A stretch of 64,000 nt of DNA from Streptomyces sp. NBC_00078 (GTDB lineage Bacteria > Actinomycetota > Actinomycetes > Streptomycetales > Streptomycetaceae). Location of the stretch: NCBI RefSeq assembly GCF_026343335.1, contig NZ_JAPELX010000002.1:41402-105401 (forward strand), read 5' to 3'. The position numbers and the translations under genes are program-made. The notes below the pieces were generated by a model. That model was not told the DNA's origin. It searched no databases and saw only the letters and a program-made list of their open reading frames with translations. Position 1 is the first letter of the stretch; the number at the start of each line of letters is the position of its first letter. Positions 36,879 through 45,343 of the stretch are shown here, piece by piece.

Positions 36879-37190
36879 TCCGAACGCGCCAAGGATGGGC
36901 CGTTCCGAACCACTGTGGCGCACGGCTACCTCACCCTGTCGCTGCTCATTCCGCTGTGGACCCAGCTCCTGGTGTAAGCGACGACACAACGAAGGTCAAC
37001 TACGGGCTCGACAAGGTGCTTTCCCGCGCCCGTGCCAGCCGGAGCGCCGATCCGGCTGGCCGGTTCGATCGCGAAGGTCGAGGAAGTGGCCGTCGGCGGT
37101 GTGCAGATCACCGCCGACGTCGGGGTCGACATCCGAGATGGCGCCAAGCCGGCGTGCGTAGCGCAGCCCGTGTTCCGGTTCCACCGCTGA
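36879..37190 (+). pseudogene. MaoC-like enoyl-CoA hydratase remnant, frameshifted and 5'-truncated
   Basis: Three successive frames reconstruct the C-terminal half of a MaoC-type hydratase. Frame one gives GPFRTTVAHGYLTLSLL up to a stop near 36977, frame two gives KVNYGLDKV, and frame three gives APVPAGAPIRLAGSIAKVEE and FRFHR, ending at the TGA at 37188. The hot-dog-fold motif AHGYLTLSL is characteristic. At least two frameshifts and the missing N-terminus show a dead gene. Its position before an acyl-CoA ligase suggests a former CoA-ester degradation operon. Confidence 0.8.
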
Positions 37191-37214
37191 GCACCGTACG
37201 ACAAGGGAGTCCTC

Positions 37215-38759
37215 ATGATCTACCGCAGTCCCGAGCCAACCATTGAAGTTCCCGACGTCTCGCTCGCGGATCATGTCCTGGCGCGAGCCCGGGAGTTCGG
37301 CGACAAGGTCGCCCTGGTCGACGCGACCTCGAGTGAACGGCTGACCTACCGCGAACTCGTGGAGGGTGTCGACGCCGCGTCCGGGGCGCTGGCTCGGCTC
37401 GGCGTGCGACCCGGGCAGGTCGTCGCCGTGATGAGTCACAATCAACCCCGTTATCCGCTCGCGGTATACGCGGCGCTCGCGATCGGCGCCGCCGTCACTC
37501 CGATCAATCCGGTGCTCACCACCGGCGAACTGATCAAGCAGCTCGTCGGCTCGCAGGCAAGCGTCCTGATCACGTCGGAGGAAACGGCGGGGAAAGCGGC
37601 CGAGGCCGCTGACGCAGCGGGCATTGAGCTCCGGTTCGTCCTCGGCGAGGCGGAGGGCTTCCGGCCGTTCAGCGAACTGACCGGCTCCGGCGCCTCCCGT
37701 CCCCGGGTGGCCCTCGATCCCGCCACCGCGATCGCGGCCCTGCCGTTCTCCAGTGGCACGACCGGCCTGTCGAAGGGGGTGATGCTGACCCACCGCAACC
37801 TGGTCGCCAACCTCGAGCAGATCGCCGCCGGGTGGCCGGTTACCCAGGACGAGGTCCTCGCGGCTGCGTTGCCGTTCTTTCACATCTACGGGTTTACGAT
37901 CATCCTCAACTCCGCGCTCAAAGCCGGTGCGACGGTCGTGACGCTGGCCCGCTACAGCCTTCCGGCGTACCTGAGGATGGTGCAGGAACACCGCGTGACC
38001 CGGGCGTTCCTGGCACCTCCGATGGTGCTGGGTCTGGCCACGGACGATGAGGTCGGCGGCTACGACCTGTCCTCACTGCGGTTGGCCATCTGTGGGGCGG
38101 CGCCCTTGGACGTGGACGTGACCGAACGCGCTGAACGACGGTTGGGCTGCCTGATCCGTCAGGGGTACGGCATGACCGAGGCCAGTCCCGGCACGAACTC
38201 GGTGCCTGATGCCGAGTTCGCGACGACCCCGGCGGGGTCGGTTGGGCGCCTGATGCCTTCCACTGAGGCCCGTCTGGTCGACCCGGTCACCGGCGACGAC
38301 TGCGATCCTGGGCAGCCCGGCGAGCTGTGGATCCGCGGCCCACAGGTGATGGCCGGTTATCTGGACAATCCCGCGGCGACCGCCGAGACACTCGTCGCGG
38401 ACGGTTGGCTGCGGACGGGCGACATCGTCAAGGTGGACGAGTCCGGCAACTTCTGGGTCGTTGACCGCTTGAAGGAACTGATCAAGTACAAGGGCTACCA
38501 GGTCGCGCCCGCGGAGCTGGAGTCGTTGTTGCTCACGCACCCCGAGGTGCGAGACGCTGCTGTGGTCGGCATGCCACATGCGGAAGGCGGCGAAGCTCCG
38601 AAGGCCTTCGTGGTCTCCTCGGCACCCCTGGACCCGGACGACCTGATGAAGTGGGTCGCGGAACGGGTGGCGCCGTACAAGAAGGTGCGGGCGGTGGAGT
38701 TCGTGTCGGAGGTCCCGCGTTCGGCCGCGGGGAAGATCCTCCGCCGGCTCCTCAAGTAG
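37215..38759 (+). CDS. Acyl-CoA ligase of the 4-coumarate-CoA ligase type
   Basis: A 514-residue ANL-superfamily adenylating enzyme. It has the ATP-binding loop SSGTTGLSKGVMLTH, the GYGMTE motif, GWLRTGD, and the catalytic Lys near the end in AAGKILRR. The length and motifs fit 4-coumarate/phenylacetate-type CoA ligases. It would activate an aromatic or branched carboxylic acid to its CoA ester. The preceding MaoC hydratase is a pseudogene and the IclR gene follows after five bases, so ligase and regulator are probably co-transcribed. The substrate cannot be read from sequence. Confidence 0.92.
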   Translation: MIYRSPEPTIEVPDVSLADHVLARAREFGDKVALVDATSSERLTYRELVEGVDAASGALARLGVRPGQVVAVMSHNQPRYPLAVYAALAIGAAVTPINPVLTTGELIKQLVGSQASVLITSEETAGKAAEAADAAGIELRFVLGEAEGFRPFSELTGSGASRPRVALDPATAIAALPFSSGTTGLSKGVMLTHRNLVANLEQIAAGWPVTQDEVLAAALPFFHIYGFTIILNSALKAGATVVTLARYSLPAYLRMVQEHRVTRAFLAPPMVLGLATDDEVGGYDLSSLRLAICGAAPLDVDVTERAERRLGCLIRQGYGMTEASPGTNSVPDAEFATTPAGSVGRLMPSTEARLVDPVTGDDCDPGQPGELWIRGPQVMAGYLDNPAATAETLVADGWLRTGDIVKVDESGNFWVVDRLKELIKYKGYQVAPAELESLLLTHPEVRDAAVVGMPHAEGGEAPKAFVVSSAPLDPDDLMKWVAERVAPYKKVRAVEFVSEVPRSAAGKILRRLLK

Positions 38760-38764
38760 CGACC

Positions 38765-39553
38765 ATGAAGACACCACACCGAGAGTCGGTCTTGTCTCGG
38801 TCCGCTCGCATCCTGGAGGCGTTCAGCCAGGAGGAGCCGGCGCTGACCGTCTCCGAGATCGCGCGCCGCGCCGGACTGCATGTGGCGACCGCCTCGCGAT
38901 TGGTGGCGGAGATGGTAGGACACGGCTTTCTCAGCCGGGACGTCGACCGTCGGGTGCGGATCGGTGTGCGGCTGTGGGAGTTGGTGACACGGGCCTCGCC
39001 CACTTTGTCGTTGCGTGACACGGCGATGCCGTTCATGGAAGGCGTGCACGACGTCGTGGGCCATCATGTACAGTTCGGTGTTCTCGACGGGGAGGATGTC
39101 CTGTTCCTGGAACGGCTCTCGGCCCCCAACGCGGTGATCAACTACACCCGCATCGCTGGGCGTCTGTCCCTGCACGCATCCTCCAGCGGACTGGTGCTGC
39201 TGGCCTACGGCCCCACATCCCTGAAGGAAGCTGTCCTTTCGGGCCCGTTGATCGCCTACACGTCGGCCACTCCGGCCGTGCCCGCCCGGTTGCGTGCGCT
39301 CCTGGCCGAGGTCCGGCAGCAGGGATACGCCTATTGCCCCGGATACGTCCATCAAGAGGCTCTCGGAATCGCCGCTCCGGTACGCGGAGCCGAGGGTGCG
39401 GTGGTCGCGGCGCTGTCGGTCATCGTGCCCAACGAGTCGAGCGCCCATGCCGTCGTTCCCGTGGTCCGGACGGCTGCTCGGGGTATCTCCCGTGCCCTGA
39501 GCGCGCCCCCCACGGGGGAAAGCCGTCCTGACGGCAATGAGTCAGCCACATGA
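38765..39553 (+). CDS. IclR-family transcriptional regulator (1)
   Basis: A 262-residue protein with an N-terminal winged helix-turn-helix (LTVSEIARRAGLHVATASRL) and the IclR ligand-binding domain (LPLH-type strand GRLSLHASSSG, then ALSVIVP near the end). IclR proteins of this kind often control aromatic acid degradation. It begins five bases after the CoA ligase stop. It probably regulates the ligase or the adjoining reductase-P450 pair. Confidence 0.92.
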   Translation: MKTPHRESVLSRSARILEAFSQEEPALTVSEIARRAGLHVATASRLVAEMVGHGFLSRDVDRRVRIGVRLWELVTRASPTLSLRDTAMPFMEGVHDVVGHHVQFGVLDGEDVLFLERLSAPNAVINYTRIAGRLSLHASSSGLVLLAYGPTSLKEAVLSGPLIAYTSATPAVPARLRALLAEVRQQGYAYCPGYVHQEALGIAAPVRGAEGAVVAALSVIVPNESSAHAVVPVVRTAARGISRALSAPPTGESRPDGNESAT

Positions 39554-39629
39554 CAATCGCAAGAAAGATGTCTCTCACTGAGTGAGAATTCCGTCGCGGT
39601 GCGATGGCGGCCACCCTCATTCTTCCTGC

Positions 39630-40619
39630 ATGCCAGTGGTCGTGCAGAGCCTGCTTCCGACAGCCTCACAGCCCTCTCCCTCCACCGTGACGCTGGAGGT
39701 CCGTTCCAAGCACGTCGTCGCCGACGGCGTCGTGTCCCTCACCCTGGCCCACCCGGACGGCGTGCGGCTGCCGGACTGGACACCAGGCGCTCACATTGAT
39801 GTGGTCCTGCCGGACGGGGGTGCCCGGCAGTACTCGCTGTGCGGCGACCGCTGGGATCCCTACAGCTACCGCATCGCCGTGTTGCGGGTACCTGAGGGGC
39901 GCGGGGGATCGGCGTACGTGCATGATCAGCTGGCACTGGGGGCCCGGGTAGGCGTGGGCGGGCCGCGGAACCACTTCCCGCTGGTGCCGGCGGAGCGGTA
40001 TCTCTTCATCGCGGGCGGCATCGGGATCACACCGCTGCTTTCGATGCTCCGTCAGGCACAAATGACGGGCGCCGATTGGCAGTTGCTCTACGGAGGCCGC
40101 AGCCGTGCTTCGATGGCATTCCGTGAGGAGCTCACGGACGGCCACGGCCGGCGCGTACAGGTCGCTCCTCAGGACGAATGCGGTCTGCTGGACCTGGCCG
40201 CCTGGCTGAGCGAGCCTGCGCCGGGCACCAAGGTGTACTGCTGTGGGCCGGCCCCTTTGCTCGCCGCCGTCGAGCGGGCGTGCGCCGGCTGGCCGCCGTA
40301 CAGCCTGCGCACCGAACGCTTCACCGCGGCCGCGGCGGACCCCGCGCGCCGTGCGCCGTTCCAGGTGGAACTGCGGCGCAGCGGCCAAACGGTGACCGTG
40401 ACCCGGGAGACCTCCGTCCTCCAGACGGTGCGACAGGCGGGAGTCGAGGTGCTGTCCTCCTGCGAGCAGGGATCCTGCGGGACCTGCCTCACGCCGGTGC
40501 TGGAGGGCACGCCAGATCATCGGGACTCGGTTCTGGCCGATCACGAACGCGCGGCCAACGACTGCATGCTGCCGTGTGTTTCCCGCTCCCGCTCAGCGCG
40601 CCTGGTCCTGGACCTCTGA
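39630..40619 (+). CDS. Phthalate-dioxygenase-reductase-type electron-transfer protein
   Basis: A 329-residue reductase with an N-terminal flavin domain (RQYSLCGD), an NAD-binding stretch (AGGIGITPLLSM) and a C-terminal plant-type 2Fe-2S domain (CEQGSCGTC, then a distal Cys in MLPCVS). This order (flavin, NAD, ferredoxin) is that of the PDR/VanB family. The next gene, 53 bases downstream, is a P450, so it very likely passes electrons from NADH to that enzyme. The ATG at 39630 is chosen as a typical family start; an in-frame start at 39582 is possible. PDR-type partners for a class of P450 usually served by separate ferredoxins are noteworthy. Confidence 0.9.
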   Translation: MPVVVQSLLPTASQPSPSTVTLEVRSKHVVADGVVSLTLAHPDGVRLPDWTPGAHIDVVLPDGGARQYSLCGDRWDPYSYRIAVLRVPEGRGGSAYVHDQLALGARVGVGGPRNHFPLVPAERYLFIAGGIGITPLLSMLRQAQMTGADWQLLYGGRSRASMAFREELTDGHGRRVQVAPQDECGLLDLAAWLSEPAPGTKVYCCGPAPLLAAVERACAGWPPYSLRTERFTAAAADPARRAPFQVELRRSGQTVTVTRETSVLQTVRQAGVEVLSSCEQGSCGTCLTPVLEGTPDHRDSVLADHERAANDCMLPCVSRSRSARLVLDL

Positions 40620-40672
40620 GCTGTGCCCCTCCTCATCCTTCATCCATCCGAGCCGATGTCGCTGGAGCCGTG

Positions 40673-41890
40673 ATGTCCCGAGTACAGGCCACCACTGTCC
40701 TGCCGCCCGTCCATGACGCCGACCCGTTCGCGGCCGAACATCTTGAGCACCCCGAGCCACTGCACCAACAGCTTCGCGAAGCCGGCCCTGTCGTCCGTCT
40801 TTCCCGTTACGACGTGCATGCCTTGGCCCGCTACCAGGAGGTGCACGCCTCCCTGGTCGACTGGCAGACCTTCCAGTCGGGCGCCGGGGTGGGCCTGGCC
40901 AACTTCCGCCACGAAAAGCCATGGCGCGCGCCGAGCCTGCTGCTGGAGGCCGACCCCCCGCATCACGACGCCCCACGACGAGTGCTGCGCGAGGCCCTCG
41001 CCCCACCCGCGCTGCGCCGCCTGCGGGATGTATGGCAAGAGGCAGCCGAGGACCTCCTGGACAACGTACTGGCCGAGCGAGGAGAGGATTTCGACGCCTT
41101 CGACGCCCTGGCCAAGGCCTTCCCGCTGCGGGTCTTCCCCGACGCGGTCGGCCTGGGACCTGATGGACGGGCGAACCTCCTGCCCTACGGCAACATGGCC
41201 TTCAACGCCTTCGGACCGGTCAACGACCTCGTCAAGTCCGACGCGCCCCGGGTGGCCGACTTGTCGGCCTGGGTGAACGCCCAGTGCGCCCGCGAGGCAC
41301 TAAGTGAAGACGGCTTCGGGGCACGCATCTGGGCAGCCGCCGACCGCGGTGAACTCACCCAGCAGCAGGCACCGCTGGTGGTGCGCTCCCTGCTCACCGC
41401 CGGCGTCGACACCACCGTCCACGGCCTGGCCGCCGCCCTCTACGCTTTCGCCACCCACCCCGGCGAGTGGCAGCGGCTACGCGAACGACCGGAGCTGGCC
41501 CGGGTCGCGTTCGACGAGGCGGTGCGCTGGCAGTCGCCGGTGCAGACCTTCTTCCGCACCGCCACCACCGACGTCGAGATCGCCGGCGTCCGCATTCCAG
41601 AGGGCACGAAGATCCTCATGTTCCTCGGCTCCGCCAACTGTGACCCGGCCCGCTGGTCCGACCCCGACAGCTTCGACCTCACCCGCGACCCCTCCGGCCA
41701 CGTCGGCTTCGGCATGGGCATCCACCAGTGCGTCGGCCAGCACGTCGCCCGTCTGGAAGCCGAGGCGCTGCTGACCGCCCTCGCCCGCCGCGTCGAACGC
41801 ATCGAACTCACCGGCGAACCGCGCCGCCATCTCAACAACACCCTGCGCTCCTGGGCCTCGATACCCGTTCGCGTGCGCACGGCGCGGTGA
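40673..41890 (+). CDS. Cytochrome P450, CYP199A-like (para-substituted benzoate demethylase type)
   Basis: A 405-residue P450. The I-helix is SLLTAGVDTTVHG, the ExxR helix is FDEAVR, and the heme Cys is Cys353 in FGMGIHQCVG. From memory of the family, long stretches (LLEADPPHH, FPDAVGLGPDGR, PYGNMAFNAFGP, QTFFRTATTDVEIAG) parallel CYP199A2/A4, which O-demethylate 4-methoxybenzoate. That reaction makes 4-hydroxybenzoate and formaldehyde. The reductase gene upstream and the remnant of a formaldehyde dehydrogenase gene downstream support an O-demethylase role. The exact substrate is inferred. Confidence 0.9.
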   Translation: MSRVQATTVLPPVHDADPFAAEHLEHPEPLHQQLREAGPVVRLSRYDVHALARYQEVHASLVDWQTFQSGAGVGLANFRHEKPWRAPSLLLEADPPHHDAPRRVLREALAPPALRRLRDVWQEAAEDLLDNVLAERGEDFDAFDALAKAFPLRVFPDAVGLGPDGRANLLPYGNMAFNAFGPVNDLVKSDAPRVADLSAWVNAQCAREALSEDGFGARIWAAADRGELTQQQAPLVVRSLLTAGVDTTVHGLAAALYAFATHPGEWQRLRERPELARVAFDEAVRWQSPVQTFFRTATTDVEIAGVRIPEGTKILMFLGSANCDPARWSDPDSFDLTRDPSGHVGFGMGIHQCVGQHVARLEAEALLTALARRVERIELTGEPRRHLNNTLRSWASIPVRVRTAR

Positions 41891-41938
41891 CTGCGCCGCT
41901 CAGTCCTGCCGCTTCCCAGCTATACAGAGAGGATTCGC

Positions 41939-42208
41939 ATGTCCCAGCAAGTACGCGGCGTCGTCGCCCGTGCCAAGGCTGAACCGGTACGCGTCGAGAC
42001 GATCGTCGTGCCTGCTCCGGGCGCTCTGCGCGCCGGTCGGCCGATGTTGCCGTTCGCGCGCCGGGCGCCGGTCTTCGGATCCCTGGCCCGTGAGTCGGCA
42101 GCACTGCTCGGAGGCGTCGAAGTCGCCTGCTGGGCAGGGCACCAGAAGCAGGAGTACGCACACGTGCATCGCACCCCTACCAGGACGAGCCGCACCGCCA
42201 CAGCCTGA
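41939..42208 (+). pseudogene. Remnant of S-(hydroxymethyl)mycothiol dehydrogenase (MscR) N-terminus
   Basis: Begins MSQQVRGVVARAKAEPV and IVVPAPG, matching the N-terminus of the zinc alcohol dehydrogenase MscR, which oxidises the formaldehyde-mycothiol adduct. After about 28 residues the similarity stops and the frame continues as non-family sequence to 42208. A ribosome binding site (AGAGAGGA) remains. The intact gene would have removed formaldehyde made by the P450 next door. Only the first 80-odd bases are recognisable. Confidence 0.65.
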
Positions 42209-42304
42209 TCAAGCAGCACCTGCGAAGGGAGCGCCCTTCGCGGACCGGCGGCAGGACAGCCACGCACTCACCGACGAGCGTGACCTGCCGTCAGACACCA
42301 CGTC

Positions 42305-43615
42305 TCAAGACGTCTCGGAGGCCGCAGAGGTCTCATCGGCATGCCGGCTGCTCCCGGAGTCGCCCTCCGACGGTGTGGCCGGCGCCCCGTTCGTCCGACG
42401 ACCGGAGAGGATGAGCGCCAGGATGGCTGCGATGATTGCGGGCAATGCGACCGCGGCGATGAAACCGCGGGGCGAAATTCCGCCGGCGAGCACGGCACCG
42501 CCGAGCAGCGGGCCCAGGATGGAGCCGATGCGCCCGACGGCGGCCGCCCAGCCGACGCCGGTGGTGCGCAGCTTCATGGGGTATCTGCTGAGTGCGAGCC
42601 CGGTCTGACCCGTCACCCCGGCGATGAGGCCGACTCCGGCCAGGCCGGCCAGGCCTAGCAGAAGTCCGCCGGCGAGGGGAAGGAGTCCGGCGATGGCTAG
42701 GGTGATCACTGCCACCACCGAGGTTACGAACAGCACGGGTGGGGTATCGAAGCGAGGCGCCAGCAGCACGACGACCAGGCCGCCGACGATCCCGCCCAGC
42801 CCGATGAGTGCGCTGCCCGCGGGCGCCTCGGTCGGCGCGAAGCCCAGCTCGACCAGCACGGTGGGGAACCAGGCCGTCAGAGCGTAGGTGGACAGGAAGA
42901 TGAGGAACGCGAATCCCCACACCAAGATCGTGCCGGCGCGCAACGGTGCAGCGAACAGGGCTCGTACGGACGGCTCTTCGCGCTCGCCGGCCGGGTCAGT
43001 GCTCGCGGCCGGCGTGTTCTTCGCACGATGGTCCGCTGGAAGAACCGCGAGCAGGACGGGGGTCAGCGCCAGGGCGACGAGACCGGGAATCCAGAACAGA
43101 CCGTGCCATCCGAGGTTCTTCAACAGACCTCCGCCTGTGGCGCCGGCGAGAGATGAACCCACACCCACAGCGAGGGCCAGTGCGACACCGGCGGAGCTGC
43201 GTCGCCGCTCGGAGACACATCCAGCGGCAATCGAGACGGCCGCAGGCAGGACCATTCCGAATCCCAGCCCGGTGACGAAGCGCAGCGCGGTGAGACCGGG
43301 GGTGGAATCGGCGGCCACGGTCGCGATGGAGCCGACGGAGAACAGAGCCACGGACCCGGCCACCACCAGGCGCGAGCCCCACCGGCGCACCAGGCGTCCG
43401 GCGGCGACGTAGCCGATGACCGCTCCGGCGTTGGCCGCGGTCAGGGCTAGGGCGAGATCGGTCGGGGCGACGGACCATTCCTTGGCGATGGTCGGTACGA
43501 CCAGGCTCAGTGCGATGGAGTCATGGCCGTCGGCGACCAACGCGAGGAACAGAACGAGGAGCACCAGGGCTCGGCGTCGAGGCGGGGGGGGAGCGGGGAA
43601 CACGCTAGCGGACAC
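42305..43615 (-). CDS. MFS transporter, aromatic acid:H+ symporter (AAHS) type
   Basis: A 436-residue protein with about 12 hydrophobic segments. The first membrane segment has DGHDSIALSLVVP, the DGxD signature of AAHS transporters such as PcaK and BenK, and the loop after segment 2 has GRLVRRWGSR. The GTG at 43615 is chosen because AGGCAGGG precedes it and longer starts add a hydrophilic arm not found in the family. It probably imports the aromatic acid used by the P450 and hydroxylase genes around it. Confidence 0.9.
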   Translation of the reverse strand: MSASVFPAPPPPRRRALVLLVLFLALVADGHDSIALSLVVPTIAKEWSVAPTDLALALTAANAGAVIGYVAAGRLVRRWGSRLVVAGSVALFSVGSIATVAADSTPGLTALRFVTGLGFGMVLPAAVSIAAGCVSERRRSSAGVALALAVGVGSSLAGATGGGLLKNLGWHGLFWIPGLVALALTPVLLAVLPADHRAKNTPAASTDPAGEREEPSVRALFAAPLRAGTILVWGFAFLIFLSTYALTAWFPTVLVELGFAPTEAPAGSALIGLGGIVGGLVVVLLAPRFDTPPVLFVTSVVAVITLAIAGLLPLAGGLLLGLAGLAGVGLIAGVTGQTGLALSRYPMKLRTTGVGWAAAVGRIGSILGPLLGGAVLAGGISPRGFIAAVALPAIIAAILALILSGRRTNGAPATPSEGDSGSSRHADETSAASETS

Positions 43616-44329
43616 AGTTGCCCTGCCTTTCGGGGAAGCGAGCGGTGTGCGGGGAAGGGGATCGTCGTGCAGATGTTGGCTCTGGGACAGCACGCCGAGT
43701 GGGCCTGGCTGCGATGCGTCCTCTGGGACGGGCCTTCTTGGCCCAAGGGCGGCTGACCACCTGGTTGCGCAGAACATGTGGCGCGCCGACTGCGGTCAGG
43801 TTCTCCACGGCATGGATTGCCGTGGCCGTCAGGTGCTGTTTCCGGTTCGAAGATCCGCCGTCGAGGGTGCGGATCCCGTTAAAGCGATGGGGGAGCGTGT
43901 GAACCCGACAGGGAGGAATGGCCCGGGTGCCCGCGGGCCACGAAACCTAGGTCCGAGGACCCTGTCGGAGAGTGGACAAAGGTGCGCCGAAGATGAAGGG
44001 CTCATCGTCACTCCGGAGGATCTGTGTCGTCCGGGGTCGGCAAACCCGGCTCGGGGTGCGGATCGGGGCATGAAGGCGTTCGTCTCGGAGGACCCAGCCT
44101 TGGGTGCCGCCTGCTTAGGCGGGAAGGCTGCGATGGACGGCTACGCTCTCGCCGCAGGTGCAGGTCTGCTGGAGGAGCCTTCAGGCGGCGTTCGCTGGTG
44201 GCTTTGCCCAGTCCCAGCGCTGCCTCGGTGGGCGTTTCGGGGCAAGCCTGCCAGGAGAGCCATTCCCCCCGACCAGATCCGAAGACGCGTCAGACGCCGT
44301 GGGTCGGCACGGCGGCGTGCGCCGGCCGT
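43616..44329. other. 714-base stretch with no recognisable gene
   Basis: Several frames stay open by GC bias, but none gives a protein resembling a known family, and the longest are antisense extensions of neighbours. No tRNA or repeat array was seen. It may contain decayed sequence from an earlier gene and the transporter promoter. Confidence 0.5.
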
Positions 44330-45142
44330 CTAGGCTTCGCCGGTCGCGGCCACGGCCGGCGAGGCCAGGGCGCCGAGCCAGCCGGACACCACCACAGCCA
44401 TTTCGCGGGGGCGCTCGATGTGCAGGTAGTGCGACGAGCCTTCCCACTCGATCGTGCGCGAAGCGGGATGCGTGAACAGGGCGCTCTCCCACTGTGCGCG
44501 GCCCGGTATCGCATGGAACGACAGTACGGGGCAGGCGCGGCGGCGCAGGTACTCGTCCGCCTCGGGCGACGAGACGGACAACCCTTCCGGTCCGCGTGCC
44601 TGACCATCGTAGGCACCCCAAAACGCTGCGGGGTCGATCGCTTCCAGACGCCGGGCGAGCCAGGTCGCCAGGAAGGGCGCCATGACGTCCGAGACGAGAA
44701 GAGCATCCGGGAACACGGCCTTCTTACCCTTCCACTGGGCGCGTACCGCCTCCCACCCATCGACCATCGGCGACGGCAAGGCGTATGCCGGGTCGACCTC
44801 GATGACCGCCTCGACCCGGTCGGGATGCTCGACGGCGAGACACGCGGCGACCGTGCCGCCCAGCGAGTGGCCCATCGGCACGAAACGCCGGCAGCCGATG
44901 CTGTCGGCGATCGCCAGGGCGTCCTGGGCGAGGTCGGCGAGCGCATAACCCCCGGATGCGCTGGACCGACCGTGGCCACGCATGTCCATGCTCACGATGC
45001 GGTATCTGTCGCGGAGCAGCGGCGTCAGCCAGTTCCAGTCGTTCGAGTCGGAGACCAGGCCGTGTATCAGCAGGAGGGTGACGGGCCCGGATCCCTCGTC
45101 GGTGAAGAAGATGCGAGCATCGGGGCGCTCCAGGTATGGCAT
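44330..45142 (-). CDS. Alpha/beta hydrolase
   Basis: A 270-residue alpha/beta-hydrolase with HGLVSDSNDW (oxyanion hole), MDMRGHGRS, the nucleophile Ser in MGHSLGG, and a C-terminal His in SSHYLHI. The ATG at 45142 follows AGGAG and gives the normal family length. It resembles esterases and C-C hydrolases found in aromatic degradation loci. In this setting it could hydrolyse an ester, an enol-lactone or a meta-cleavage product. It lies on the same strand as the amidohydrolase upstream at 45344, with a 201-base gap. Confidence 0.92.
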   Translation of the reverse strand: MPYLERPDARIFFTDEGSGPVTLLLIHGLVSDSNDWNWLTPLLRDRYRIVSMDMRGHGRSSASGGYALADLAQDALAIADSIGCRRFVPMGHSLGGTVAACLAVEHPDRVEAVIEVDPAYALPSPMVDGWEAVRAQWKGKKAVFPDALLVSDVMAPFLATWLARRLEAIDPAAFWGAYDGQARGPEGLSVSSPEADEYLRRRACPVLSFHAIPGRAQWESALFTHPASRTIEWEGSSHYLHIERPREMAVVVSGWLGALASPAVAATGEA

Positions 45143-45343
45143 GGTGAACTCCTCGTGTCGTGGTGTCGTAGGTCCCTGCGGTAGGCAAGTCGTCGTGAGG
45201 CTCTTGGCGCGGAGCTGAAGAGTGAAGAGAACCAGGACAGGTGCCGCGGCCGGGGCCAGCGGATCCGGAATCGCTCCCGAGGCGTTCGACCAGCACGGCA
45301 GCAAGGGCGACGTACATTCTCGCCGTTCGCCGTTCGCGGTCGG

